From assembly GCA_963922315.1 (NCBI GenBank), contig CAWUID010000003.1, positions 1-64,000 on the forward strand: a stretch of DNA of 64,000 nt. Direction: 5' to 3'. Below the pieces are notes generated by a model that was given only the letters and a program-made list of their open reading frames with translations, had not been told where the DNA came from and ran no database searches. Source of the stretch: JAHDBG01 sp963922315. GTDB lineage: Bacteria > Pseudomonadota > Gammaproteobacteria > Chromatiales > Chromatiaceae. Below are positions 32,458 through 41,433 of the stretch, piece by piece. Every line of letters starts with the position of its first letter. Position 1 is the first letter of the stretch. The translations under genes were made by a program, and so were the position numbers.

Positions 32458-35400
32458 ATGCTGATTCGTCATGGTTCTTCAGCCCTGTCTGCTTTTCGTT
32501 GCCGGAGATTGACACAGCAAGTCACGGACAGGGTGGGGCAGCCGGTTTCAATCCGGGCCAGGTTTGTTTATTTCGTTGCAACGCAACAAGCCTTGTCTGT
32601 GACAAATGTGGCAACATTAGATCGGTTATTGTCGTCCCGGCCTGAGACAACTGCATTGACCGGCACCTTGTTTCTGGTGGTACCTCGTCCCGGAACATTA
32701 TCGCCCTGGTCATCGCGTGCAACGGACATTGCGCAACTTTGTGGTTTGCAGCAGGTTGCACGAATAGAGCGTGGTAAGGCCTTTTTTATCTCAGGTACAA
32801 CATTCAGTCGTGCACAGTGGCAGGTGGTTGCGGAGCTGTTGCATGACCGGATGACAGAAACTGTGTTGCCTGACTTGGCAGCGGCGGAGACCTTGTTTGC
32901 CCGGACGGAACCGGTTCCATTCGGTATGGTAGATGTGCTGCAGGATGGTGTTGCCGCCTTACGTCAGGCGGATGCGGCTCTGGGACTAGCATTGTCTGAC
33001 GGTGAGATGGATTATCTGCTGACCTGTTTCCAGCAGTTGGGGCGTAATCCGACCGATGTGGAATTGATGATGTTTGCGCAGGCAAACTCAGAACATTGCC
33101 GGCATAAGATCTTTAATGCGGACTGGATGATTGATGGGACCAGAAAGCCCCGGTCTTTATTTGATATGATCCGACACACAACGGCGCAATCACCGCAGGG
33201 TGTATTATCAGCATATAAAGACAACGCAGCGGTGATTGATGGATATACCGGCCAGCGCTTTTTTCCGGATGCAGACGGTGTATATACCGGACATCCGGAA
33301 ACCATGCCGATTTTGTTGAAGGTTGAAACACATAATCATCCGACGGCTATCTCACCTGGCCCCGGTGCAGCGACCGGATCAGGCGGCGAGATTCGGGATG
33401 AAGGCGCAACCGGAATCGGAGCGAAACCGAAAGCGGGTTTGTGCGGGTTTTCGGTTTCAGATCTTCGTATTCCGGGCTGTGTGCAGCCATGGGAAAAAGA
33501 TGTCGGCAAGCCGGCACGCATCTCTTCTGCCCTGGATATTATGCTGGAAGGCCCGATCGGGGCAGCGGCATTCAATAATGAATTCGGCCGCCCGAATCTG
33601 ACGGGCTATTTCCGGACATTTACGTCAGCGGTGAATGGTGAACTGAAGGGTTATCACAAACCGATTATGCTCGCGGGTGGTCTGGGAAATGTGCGTCCGC
33701 AGCATATTGAGAAAAAAGCATTTCCGGCGGACACGCCGCTGGTAGTGCTGGGTGGTCCGGCAATGCTGATCGGGCTGGGTGGTGGAGCAGCATCCTCAGT
33801 AGCGTCAGGTGCATCGGCGGAAGCACTGGACTTTGCTTCCGTACAACGTGCTAACCCGGAAATGGAGCGGCGCTGTCAGGAAGTGATTGATCAGTGCTGG
33901 CAACGTGGAGATGACAATCCGATTCTGTTTATTCACGATGTGGGCGCGGGTGGACTATCCAATGCGTTGCCAGAGCTGATTCATGATGGTGGTTGCGGGG
34001 GGCGGTTTGATCTGCGCCAAGTGCCAAATGCGGACCCGGGTCTGTCGCCATTACAAATCTGGTGCAATGAAGCACAGGAACGTTATGTGCTGGCGATAGC
34101 GGCAGAACAACTCACGGCGTTTGCAGACCTGTGTCGACGGGAGCGCTGTCCGTATACGGTGGTGGGTCAGTCGACCGAACAGCAGACGATTGTGTTGGAT
34201 GATCCGCAGTTTACGAACCAGCCAATTGATCTGCCGCTGGATGTCTTTCTGGGCAAGCCACCCAAAATGGTGCGTCAGGTCACTTCAGTTGCACCTTATC
34301 GGAGCGCGCTGGCGTTGGGTACTGTGTCATTAGCAGAGGCTGCCAAGCGTGTGTTACGCCTGCCGACAGTGGCGAGTAAGTCGTTTCTGATCACAATTGG
34401 AGACCGCTCTATCACTGGTCTGGTGGCACGTGACCAGATGGTTGGCCCCTGGCAGGTGCCGGTCGCGGACGTGGCCGTGACTGCGAATGATTTTTGTGGT
34501 TTTGCCGGGGAAGCGATGGCGATGGGTGAGCGCACCCCGCTGGCGGTGCTGGATGCGCCAGCGTCAGGCCGGATGGCAGTGGGAGAAGCGATCACGAATA
34601 TAGCGGCTGCCGATATTGCCCGGCTGAGTGACATTAAACTTTCTGCCAACTGGATGGCCGCAGCGGGCGCACCGGGAGCGGATGCTCAGTTGTTTGCGAC
34701 GGTTGAAGCGGTTGGCATAGAACTTTGCCCGGCGCTGGGTATTGCAATACCGGTCGGCAAAGATTCACTCTCAATGCGCACCGTCTGGCAGCAGGACGGT
34801 ACCGAACGCAGCATGACAGCGCCAGTCTCGCTGATCATCTCAGCCTTTGCACCAGTGACAGATGTGCGGCGCACCCTGACGCCACAATTGCATCTGGATC
34901 ACGGGCCGACCGAACTGATTCTGATAGATCTGGGAGCAGGCCGGAATCGATTGGGTGCCAGCGCCCTGGCGCAAGTGTATGGGCAGACTGGTGATACGGC
35001 GGCTGATCTGGACAGTGCTGCACAGTTGCGGGCATTTTTTGCTGTGATCCAACAACTGAAACAGCATGATCTGCTCCTGGCCTACCATGACCGGTCAGAC
35101 GGTGGGCTCTTTACAACCCTATGTGAGATGGCGTTTGCCGGACGGTGTGGCTTGCAGGTTGACCTGACCGGGCTGGATAAAGATGTGCTGGCTGTTTTGT
35201 TTAACGAAGAACTGGGTGCTGTCATCCAGATACGCCAGGCTGAGCAGGAGGTTGTGCTGGCGCAATTGGCCCAGGCCGGGTTGGCGGCTTGTAGTCATCA
35301 TATCGGTGTTCCGCAGACAGATCAGCAGATTCAGCTCCGGCAAAGTGGCAGCGTGCTATGGGAGACCAGCCGGGCGGCATTGCAACAAGCCTGGTCTGAA

Positions 35401-36303
35401 ACCAGCTACCAGATGCAGCGATTGCGCGACCATCCTGATTGTGCCGACGAAGAATTTGCGCGGATTGCGGCGGAAGATGCCGGATTGAGTGCCCGTTTAA
35501 CCTTTGATCCGTATGAATCGCTGCCACTGATTGGCGGCACCAAACCACAGATCGCGATCCTGCGGGAACAAGGGGTGAATGGCCAGATTGAAATGGCTGC
35601 TGCTTTCCATAAAGCAGGATTTACCTGCGTGGACGTGCATATGTCAGATATTCTGGCGGGCGAGGCCGTACTGGATGATTTTCATGGCCTGGTAGCCTGC
35701 GGTGGTTTCAGCTATGGCGATGTGCTGGGGGCGGGTACTGGCTGGGCCAGTGCGATTTTGTTCAATGCCCGGGTCCGGGATCAGTTTGCAGCTTTTTTCG
35801 ACCGCTCAGATACGTTTACGCTCGGTGTATGTAATGGCTGTCAGATGTTGGCTCAGCTCCGTGAACTGATCCCGGGGACGGCACACTGGCCGCGTTTCGT
35901 GCGCAACCGGTCGGAGCAGTTTGAAGCCCGTCTGGTGCAGGTCGAGATACAACCATCCCCCTCCATATTGTTCACCGGAATGGCCGGGAGCCAGTTGCCG
36001 ATTGTGGTGGCACATGGTGAAGGGCGTGCTGAGTTTGCCGACATGGCAGCATGGCAGGCGGCACAAGTGACATTACGTTATGTAGAACATAATGGCATGG
36101 TTGCGGCACGTTATCCGGCGAATCCGAACGGGTCGCCAGACGGGATTACCGGCTTGTGTAATGCTGACGGTCGCGTGAATATCATGATGCCGCATCCCGA
36201 ACGTGTGGTGCGCACCGTGCAACATAGCTGGCACCCGGCAGATTGGGGAGAAGACGCGCCCTGGTTACGCTTATTCCGCAATGCTCGTTATTGGTTGCAA
36301 TAG
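32458..36303 (+). CDS. purL: Phosphoribosylformylglycinamidine synthase
   Basis: PurL converts FGAR to FGAM with glutamine and ATP in de novo purine synthesis. This is the large single-chain form of 1281 residues. The N-terminal domain has RHGSSALSAFR and RPGTLSPWSSRATDIAQLCG. The synthetase domain has ANSEHCRHKIFNADWMIDG and ETHNHPTAISPGPGAATGSGG. The C-terminal glutaminase has the nucleophile cysteine in GVCNGCQM and the late PHPERVVR. The ATG start matches the family N-terminus. It is divergent from the AAA ATPase. A small ORF follows 70 bases later. Confidence 0.97.
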   Translation: MLIRHGSSALSAFRCRRLTQQVTDRVGQPVSIRARFVYFVATQQALSVTNVATLDRLLSSRPETTALTGTLFLVVPRPGTLSPWSSRATDIAQLCGLQQVARIERGKAFFISGTTFSRAQWQVVAELLHDRMTETVLPDLAAAETLFARTEPVPFGMVDVLQDGVAALRQADAALGLALSDGEMDYLLTCFQQLGRNPTDVELMMFAQANSEHCRHKIFNADWMIDGTRKPRSLFDMIRHTTAQSPQGVLSAYKDNAAVIDGYTGQRFFPDADGVYTGHPETMPILLKVETHNHPTAISPGPGAATGSGGEIRDEGATGIGAKPKAGLCGFSVSDLRIPGCVQPWEKDVGKPARISSALDIMLEGPIGAAAFNNEFGRPNLTGYFRTFTSAVNGELKGYHKPIMLAGGLGNVRPQHIEKKAFPADTPLVVLGGPAMLIGLGGGAASSVASGASAEALDFASVQRANPEMERRCQEVIDQCWQRGDDNPILFIHDVGAGGLSNALPELIHDGGCGGRFDLRQVPNADPGLSPLQIWCNEAQERYVLAIAAEQLTAFADLCRRERCPYTVVGQSTEQQTIVLDDPQFTNQPIDLPLDVFLGKPPKMVRQVTSVAPYRSALALGTVSLAEAAKRVLRLPTVASKSFLITIGDRSITGLVARDQMVGPWQVPVADVAVTANDFCGFAGEAMAMGERTPLAVLDAPASGRMAVGEAITNIAAADIARLSDIKLSANWMAAAGAPGADAQLFATVEAVGIELCPALGIAIPVGKDSLSMRTVWQQDGTERSMTAPVSLIISAFAPVTDVRRTLTPQLHLDHGPTELILIDLGAGRNRLGASALAQVYGQTGDTAADLDSAAQLRAFFAVIQQLKQHDLLLAYHDRSDGGLFTTLCEMAFAGRCGLQVDLTGLDKDVLAVLFNEELGAVIQIRQAEQEVVLAQLAQAGLAACSHHIGVPQTDQQIQLRQSGSVLWETSRAALQQAWSETSYQMQRLRDHPDCADEEFARIAAEDAGLSARLTFDPYESLPLIGGTKPQIAILREQGVNGQIEMAAAFHKAGFTCVDVHMSDILAGEAVLDDFHGLVACGGFSYGDVLGAGTGWASAILFNARVRDQFAAFFDRSDTFTLGVCNGCQMLAQLRELIPGTAHWPRFVRNRSEQFEARLVQVEIQPSPSILFTGMAGSQLPIVVAHGEGRAEFADMAAWQAAQVTLRYVEHNGMVAARYPANPNGSPDGITGLCNADGRVNIMMPHPERVVRTVQHSWHPADWGEDAPWLRLFRNARYWLQ

Positions 36304-36373
36304 GGGATATTGGTGAAAACAATACATTGGCTGGGCAGCGTAAGATGGACTACTTTCACAGGAGATCAGTCTC

Positions 36374-36559
36374 ATGAGCGATCTGCAACATTATGTACAC
36401 GAGCGTAAAGCGGCATCAGCCGATTTTGCAGCCGATTACAATGCGGGTTATGCGCATTTCAAGGTTGAAGTCATAACGGCTGAAGCGACGAGGACGGTAT
36501 CTGCAAAGCGTTCTCGCGTTAAACCCGTTGAGACAGGGTTGGAATATGGCCGGAATTAG
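36374..36559 (+). CDS. Small protein resembling the N-terminus of XRE-type antitoxins
   Basis: This 61-residue ORF is preceded by a strong AGGAG (36360-36364), nine bases from the ATG. Its first 33 residues (LQHYVHERKAASADFAADY, then NAGYAHFKVEV) resemble the leader region of HigA-like helix-turn-helix antitoxins, but no helix-turn-helix follows. After residue 34 the sequence becomes basic and unrelated. It may be a decayed antitoxin or a small protein of its own. No toxin gene is adjacent. A weak hairpin (TGATGG/CCATCA) follows before glnA. Confidence 0.5.
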   Translation: MSDLQHYVHERKAASADFAADYNAGYAHFKVEVITAEATRTVSAKRSRVKPVETGLEYGRN

Positions 36560-36681
36560 GTGCTTTGTGTCTGATGGGCCAGTTCCGGCATGTTTTATGC
36601 TTTTTAAAATAGCGTGATGGTGTTAAAGCCATCATTTCTGGTGTTTATTGAAACTTCTTACATTTCTGAAGAGAGTACCGT

Positions 36682-38091
36682 ATGGCTGCCCAAGATGTCT
36701 TAGACATGATCAAAGAAAACGACGTGAGATACGTCGATTTCCGCTTTACCGACACTCACGGCAAAGAACAGCACGTGACTGTGCCCGCGCGGGTGGTTGA
36801 TGCGGATATCTTCAAAGATGGCAAGATGTTTGATGGTTCCTCTATCTCAGGCTGGAAGAGCATCAATGAGTCTGACATGATTCTGATGCCGGAAGCTGAC
36901 ACTGCGGTGATGGATCCGTTTACTGATGAAGCGACCCTGAATCTGCGTTGTGATGTGCTGGAACCTGGCACCATGGCAGGTTATGAGCGTGATCCGCGTT
37001 CTGTAGCGAAACGCGCAGAAGCCTATCTGCAATCCACCGGTATTGCAGACACCGCTTATTTCGGGCCGGAACCTGAATTTTTTGTATTCGACGACGTGCG
37101 TTGGCGGAATGACATGTCCTGCGCCTTCTACCGGGTCGACTCAGAAGAAGCCGAATGGAACAGCGATAAAGGATACGAAGATGGCAACATGGGCCATCGT
37201 CCAGGTGTGAAGGGTGGATATTTCCCGGTATCACCCGTGGATTCGTTGAGCGATCTGCGGGCTGCGATGTGTGATGCAATGGAAGAAATGGGCGTGCCGG
37301 TAGAAGTGCACCATCACGAAGTTGCAACAGCCGGGCAATGTGAAATTGGTACTCAGTTCAGTACGCTGGTACAACGGGCAGACTGGAACCAGATTCTGAA
37401 ATATTGTGTACAGAATGTGGCTCATGCTTACGGAAAAACCGCCACCTTTATGCCGAAGCCACTGGTCGGTGATAATGGCTCAGGGATGCATGTGCATCAG
37501 TCGCTGGCGAAAGAGGGTAAAAACTTATTTGCTGGCGACTTGTATGGCGGCTTGTCACAAACGGCACTGTACTATATCGGCGGTATCATCAAACATGCCC
37601 GTGCGCTGAATGCATTTACCAATGCTTCAACCAATTCTTACAAGCGCCTGGTGCCCGGCTTTGAAGCACCCGTGATGCTGGCCTATTCAGCGCGTAACCG
37701 CTCTGCTTCGATTCGTATTCCTTGGGTTTCCAGCCCGAAGGCGCGCCGGATCGAAGTTCGTTTCCCGGATCCGACCGCAAACTCATATCTGGCTTTCTCT
37801 GCGCTGATGATGGCTGGTCTGGATGGTATCCAGAATCAGATTCATCCGGGTGAAGCGATGGATCAGGATCTGTATGAACTGTCAGAGCAGGAAGCGTCTG
37901 CTATTCCGACTGTGTGCCATAGCTTAGATCAGGCTCTGGAAGCATTGAATCAGGATCGTGACTTCCTGCGCGCAGGTGACGTGTTCACGGACGATCTGAT
38001 CGACGGATATATCGGTCTGAAGATGGAGCAGGTCACACAGTTGCGTATGTCGACTCATCCGGTCGAATTTGATATGTACTATAGTCTGTAG
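36682..38091 (+). CDS. glnA: Glutamine synthetase type I
   Basis: GlnA makes glutamine from glutamate, ammonia and ATP and is the main nitrogen-assimilation enzyme. The 469 residues equal E. coli GlnA in length. Visible features are DGSSISGWKSINESDM (around 52-67), the metal motif FGPEPEFFVFD (about 127-137), NGSGMHVHQSL and the arginine flap NRSASIRIP. Y398 in LYELSEQEA sits where adenylylation occurs, so control by GlnE is likely. glnL/glnG do not follow. No convincing sigma54 site was found in the 120 bases upstream. Confidence 0.97.
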   Translation: MAAQDVLDMIKENDVRYVDFRFTDTHGKEQHVTVPARVVDADIFKDGKMFDGSSISGWKSINESDMILMPEADTAVMDPFTDEATLNLRCDVLEPGTMAGYERDPRSVAKRAEAYLQSTGIADTAYFGPEPEFFVFDDVRWRNDMSCAFYRVDSEEAEWNSDKGYEDGNMGHRPGVKGGYFPVSPVDSLSDLRAAMCDAMEEMGVPVEVHHHEVATAGQCEIGTQFSTLVQRADWNQILKYCVQNVAHAYGKTATFMPKPLVGDNGSGMHVHQSLAKEGKNLFAGDLYGGLSQTALYYIGGIIKHARALNAFTNASTNSYKRLVPGFEAPVMLAYSARNRSASIRIPWVSSPKARRIEVRFPDPTANSYLAFSALMMAGLDGIQNQIHPGEAMDQDLYELSEQEASAIPTVCHSLDQALEALNQDRDFLRAGDVFTDDLIDGYIGLKMEQVTQLRMSTHPVEFDMYYSL

Positions 38092-38132
38092 CCGTTGAGG
38101 GGTAGCGCGCTGAATGATCAGCACGTGCAACC

Positions 38133-38166
38133 AGCCTGGAAAATCTGTGTTTTCCAGGCTGAATGC
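38133..38166 (+). terminator. Strong hairpin after glnA
   Basis: AGCCTGGAAAA and TTTTCCAGGCT form a perfect 11-base-pair stem with a 6-base loop (38133-38160), 41 bases after the glnA stop. The T-tract behind it is weak (GAATGCTTTT), so it may act as a terminator or as an mRNA-stabilising hairpin. Confidence 0.6.
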
Positions 38167-38186
38167 TTTTATGTTCAGGAGATAAT

Positions 38187-38876
38187 ATGATGAAAAAAAC
38201 CAATAAATTAAATCGCTTCCGGGCTGGTCTGTTGTGTATCTCAACGATGCTGGCAAGCCCGATAGCGTTGAGCGAGACGTTTAATGAAGCTGTGCTGAAA
38301 GCGCATAATGTGCTGCGGGCATTGCATCAGAATACGCCATCCCTGACATCAGATGCTACTCTGAGCAAGGAGGCACAAGCCTGGGCAGAACACTTGTTAG
38401 CGACAGGAACACTTAAGCACAGTAGTAGCGATCAAAGATCAGGTGCTGGAGAAAACCTCTATTTTGCATCTCAAAGTAATCAGACCTTCTCCTAGGCACA
38501 GATAGACTGGATAAAGCAGAATTATCCGGGTATGGAAATCCCAGCGCCTTTTACGACGGTTAATCTGGCGTATGCAGCGGTGCATGCCTGGTATGAAGAA
38601 CTTGAGAATTATGATTATCAGACAGGTAGCAGTACGAATGGCCAGGTTATCGGGCATTTCACTCAAGTTGTCTGGAAAGGCGCGACAAAATTCGGCTGTG
38701 GTGCTGCGCACAAAACAGAAGGGGAAATGGTTAAGGCTTATGTCGTATGCCGTTATGCACCAGCAGGGAATGTCAGAGGGCAATATACGGCGAATGTGTT
38801 GCCGCGTAAGCCAGGGGCAGTAACACCGAAGATTTATGAACTGAATCCGGCCATCCCTGAATACGTATATAATTGA
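38187..38876 (+). pseudogene. CAP/SCP-domain secreted protein interrupted by one amber codon
   Basis: The frame starts at ATG 38187 after a CAGGAG site, with a signal peptide ending near IALS. It continues as a CAP (PR-1/SCP) domain: LKAHNVLRALHQ, then GAGENLYFAS. A TAG at 38493-38495 stops it after 102 codons. The same frame then runs on unbroken for 126 codons with the rest of the domain: GHFTQVVWKGATKFGCG, then YVVCRYAPAGN. There is no frameshift or deletion. It is either a recent nonsense mutation, a read-through product or a sequencing error. Intact members are secreted proteins of unclear function in bacteria. Confidence 0.85.
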
Positions 38877-38899
38877 TTTTGCTGCACAGACGGCATAAC

Positions 38900-38936
38900 A
38901 ACCCGAGTGATGGCTTGCCATCACTCGGGTTTTTTT
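38900..38936 (+). terminator. Rho-independent terminator after the CAP gene
   Basis: A perfect 14-base-pair stem, AACCCGAGTGATGG with CCATCACTCGGGTT, has a 4-base loop and is followed by a run of T. It separates the CAP-domain gene from soxB. Confidence 0.92.
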
Positions 38937-38961
38937 ATGGTTTTGACGGTAGGATAACGTG

Positions 38962-40872
38962 ATGCAGAATCGACACCGGCGTGACTTTTTGCGCTATCTG
39001 GCCGCAGGTGGCGCTGCACTGGCAGGAGGTGCCTGGGCCTGGTCGCTACGTTCCGGGCAGGCTGACCGGTGGCGTGATTTTTACCAGGTACCAATGCAAG
39101 GTCAGGTCCGCATTTTGCACACGGCGGATATTCACGGGCAACTGAATCCGGTCTATTTTCGTGAGCCGAATGCGAATCTGGGGCTGGGTGAATCGTATGC
39201 ACAGTTGCCGCATCTGGTGGGTAAACAACTATTAAACAAGTTACAAATTCCACCAAACAGCCCGGAAGCCTATGCTTATACTTATCTGGATTTTGAGGCT
39301 GCTGCGGCGCAATATGGACGTATGGGTGGCCTGGCGCACGTACAGACCCTGTATCGACAATTGCGGGCAGCAGCAGGTGGTGTGCAGAACACACTAACGC
39401 TGGACAGTGGCGATTTGTGGCAGGGATCAGCTACTGCACTATGGACGCGCGGTCTGGATATGGTCGAAGCAGCTAATCTGCTGGGTATCCAGGTGATGGT
39501 GGGACACTGGGAATTTACCTATCGTGCAGCAGAAGTGCTGAATAACCTCGCCTTATTTAAGGGAGAATTCATCGGTCAGAATGTGCGGGTGAAGGAAGAA
39601 GCCCTGTTCGGAGAGGCCTATCCGGCACTGGTTGCGCAAAATAATGGACGCGGTTTGTTTGATGAAGACAGTGGACATGCCTTTCAACCTTATGCCTTAA
39701 GAGAAGTGGCGGGACACCGGGTCGCTGTGGTCGGTCAGGCATTTCCGCGGACGGCGAACACAAATCCACCGGGCTTTATTCCGGACTGGACCTTCGGATT
39801 GCGCGAAGATGACTTAACCGACCTGGTAGCAAAAATTCGGCGTGAACATCAGCCGGCGGCTGTGGTGCTGTTATCCCATAATGGGATGGATGTGGACCTG
39901 AAGATGGCGCGGCGGGTGCCCGGACTGGATGCGATTTTTGGTGGGCATACGCATGATGCCGTTCCTGTGCCGGTGAAAGTGCTGAATGATGCCGGAGAGT
40001 GCTGGGTGACGAATGCAGGCTCTAATGGAAAGGTCGTGGGAGTGATGGATCTGGCGATTGACGCAGGGCGGGTGCAGCGCAAGACTTATCGGATGTTACC
40101 GGTGTTTGCAGAACAATTAGAGCCTGACCCTGAAATGTGGGCCTATATCCGCCAGTTACGCGCCAGGGTATACGACAAATCCATTGTTGAAAGCCGTAAC
40201 CCGCATTATTTTTTTCAACCAGTGCGGGTGGGCAAGACCTATGCGCAGATTCTGGATGAAAAACTTGCGATAGCGGGCACTACTTTGTATCGGCGCGGCA
40301 ATTTTATGGGTACCTGGGATCAGGTGATCTGTGATGCTCTGCGGGCTGAATATCAGGCCGATATCGCGTTATCGCCGGGCGTGCGCTGGGGCACCAGCGT
40401 GCTACAGGGAGACTGGATCCGGATGGAAGATGTGATGGCGCAATGTGCCATGACCTACGGTGAGACTTATGTCACAAAGATGACTGGGCAGCAGATCGTC
40501 ATGATGCTGGAACAGGTTGCAGACAATCTGTTTGAACCGGATCCGTACCGTCAGTCCGGTGGAGATATGGTGCGGGTTGGTGGCTTGAATTACCGGATTG
40601 CACCGAAACAGCCGCTGAATCAGCGTATCAGTGATGCCAGACTGGATGATGGCAAGGCACTGGTTGCGGATCAGGAGTACATGGTGGCAGGCTGGGCGGT
40701 GGTTGGGCGAGTGCCGGAGGGGCGTCTGATCTGGGATATCGTGCGCGATTATATTCTGCGCACCAGAGATGAGCAGCAGGTGTTACAAGTCGGACGGATG
40801 AATCATCCGACTTTGGTCGGGATGGCAGGTAATCCGGGCTTAGCCGACTACGCAGGCCAGTTAGTTGATTGA
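38962..40872 (+). CDS. soxB: Thiosulfohydrolase SoxB
   Basis: SoxB is the periplasmic dimanganese enzyme that hydrolyses sulfate from the SoxYZ-bound intermediate in thiosulfate oxidation. The 636-residue product has a twin-arginine signal (RRDFL at 6-10). It carries the metallophosphoesterase motifs HTADIHGQ (53-60), LDSGDLWQGS, LLSHNG and GGHTHD. VGHWEFTY replaces the GNHE of 5'-nucleotidases, which is diagnostic for SoxB. ATG 38962 is preferred over GTG 38959 because AGGA lies seven bases upstream. No other sox gene adjoins it. The 3' end overlaps convergent mscL by 25 bases. Confidence 0.92.
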   Translation: MQNRHRRDFLRYLAAGGAALAGGAWAWSLRSGQADRWRDFYQVPMQGQVRILHTADIHGQLNPVYFREPNANLGLGESYAQLPHLVGKQLLNKLQIPPNSPEAYAYTYLDFEAAAAQYGRMGGLAHVQTLYRQLRAAAGGVQNTLTLDSGDLWQGSATALWTRGLDMVEAANLLGIQVMVGHWEFTYRAAEVLNNLALFKGEFIGQNVRVKEEALFGEAYPALVAQNNGRGLFDEDSGHAFQPYALREVAGHRVAVVGQAFPRTANTNPPGFIPDWTFGLREDDLTDLVAKIRREHQPAAVVLLSHNGMDVDLKMARRVPGLDAIFGGHTHDAVPVPVKVLNDAGECWVTNAGSNGKVVGVMDLAIDAGRVQRKTYRMLPVFAEQLEPDPEMWAYIRQLRARVYDKSIVESRNPHYFFQPVRVGKTYAQILDEKLAIAGTTLYRRGNFMGTWDQVICDALRAEYQADIALSPGVRWGTSVLQGDWIRMEDVMAQCAMTYGETYVTKMTGQQIVMMLEQVADNLFEPDPYRQSGGDMVRVGGLNYRIAPKQPLNQRISDARLDDGKALVADQEYMVAGWAVVGRVPEGRLIWDIVRDYILRTRDEQQVLQVGRMNHPTLVGMAGNPGLADYAGQLVD

Positions 40873-41255
40873 CGTTGTTGATGTTGCAACAGATCGCGGA
40901 TTTCGGTGAGCAGCACAGTATCTGGCGGTGCAGGTTCGGCAGGGCTGCTGGCGCGTAGTTTATTCATACCTTTTATCGCCATGAAGACAGCAAATGCGAC
41001 AATGGCAAAATCCAGCACAGTCTGAATGAAACTACCATAAGCAATCACAACTGCCGGGGTATCGCCGCTGGCGGCCTGCAGAGTGATCGCCAGGTTACTG
41101 AAGTCCATGCCACCCAGCAGCAAGCCGACTGGCGGCATCACGATATCGCGTACAAATGAGGATACTGCGTCGCCGAATGCGGCGCCGACTACGATACCGA
41201 CTGCCATATCTACCATGTTGCCGTGCAGAACAAATTTTCTGAATTCTTGCAACAT
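40848..41255 (-). CDS. mscL: Large-conductance mechanosensitive channel
   Basis: MscL is a pentameric inner-membrane valve that opens under hypo-osmotic shock. The 135-residue product starts with the typical FRKFVLHGNMVDMAVGIVVGAAFG (continuous only in the protein), then DIVMPPVGLLLGG and a second transmembrane helix FAIVAFAVFMAIKGMNKL. It ends with the cytoplasmic helix LLTEIRDLL. The gene end overlaps the end of soxB on the other strand. The tRNA gene lies 20 bases upstream on the same strand. Confidence 0.96.
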   Translation of the reverse strand: MLQEFRKFVLHGNMVDMAVGIVVGAAFGDAVSSFVRDIVMPPVGLLLGGMDFSNLAITLQAASGDTPAVVIAYGSFIQTVLDFAIVAFAVFMAIKGMNKLRASSPAEPAPPDTVLLTEIRDLLQHQQRQSTNWPA

Positions 41256-41275
41256 GGCAATGGCTCGCTGGAAAA

Positions 41276-41351
<76 letters not shown>

Positions 41352-41433
41352 GAAACATGTCATAATAACGCAATTATGTTATTTGATAAACTATGGCGTT
41401 TCTCTGATTCACTCTGAAACGGGTAATATTCTG

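Noticed and set aside
36560..36681. Sigma54/NtrC promoter for glnA
   Set aside because: I looked for a TGGCAC-N5-TTGCA type match in the leader and found none good enough to report.
38493..38495. Pyrrolysine or programmed read-through at the amber codon in the CAP gene
   Set aside because: No pyrrolysine machinery or stimulatory hairpin is visible, and the family has no special residue there. A plain nonsense mutation is simpler.
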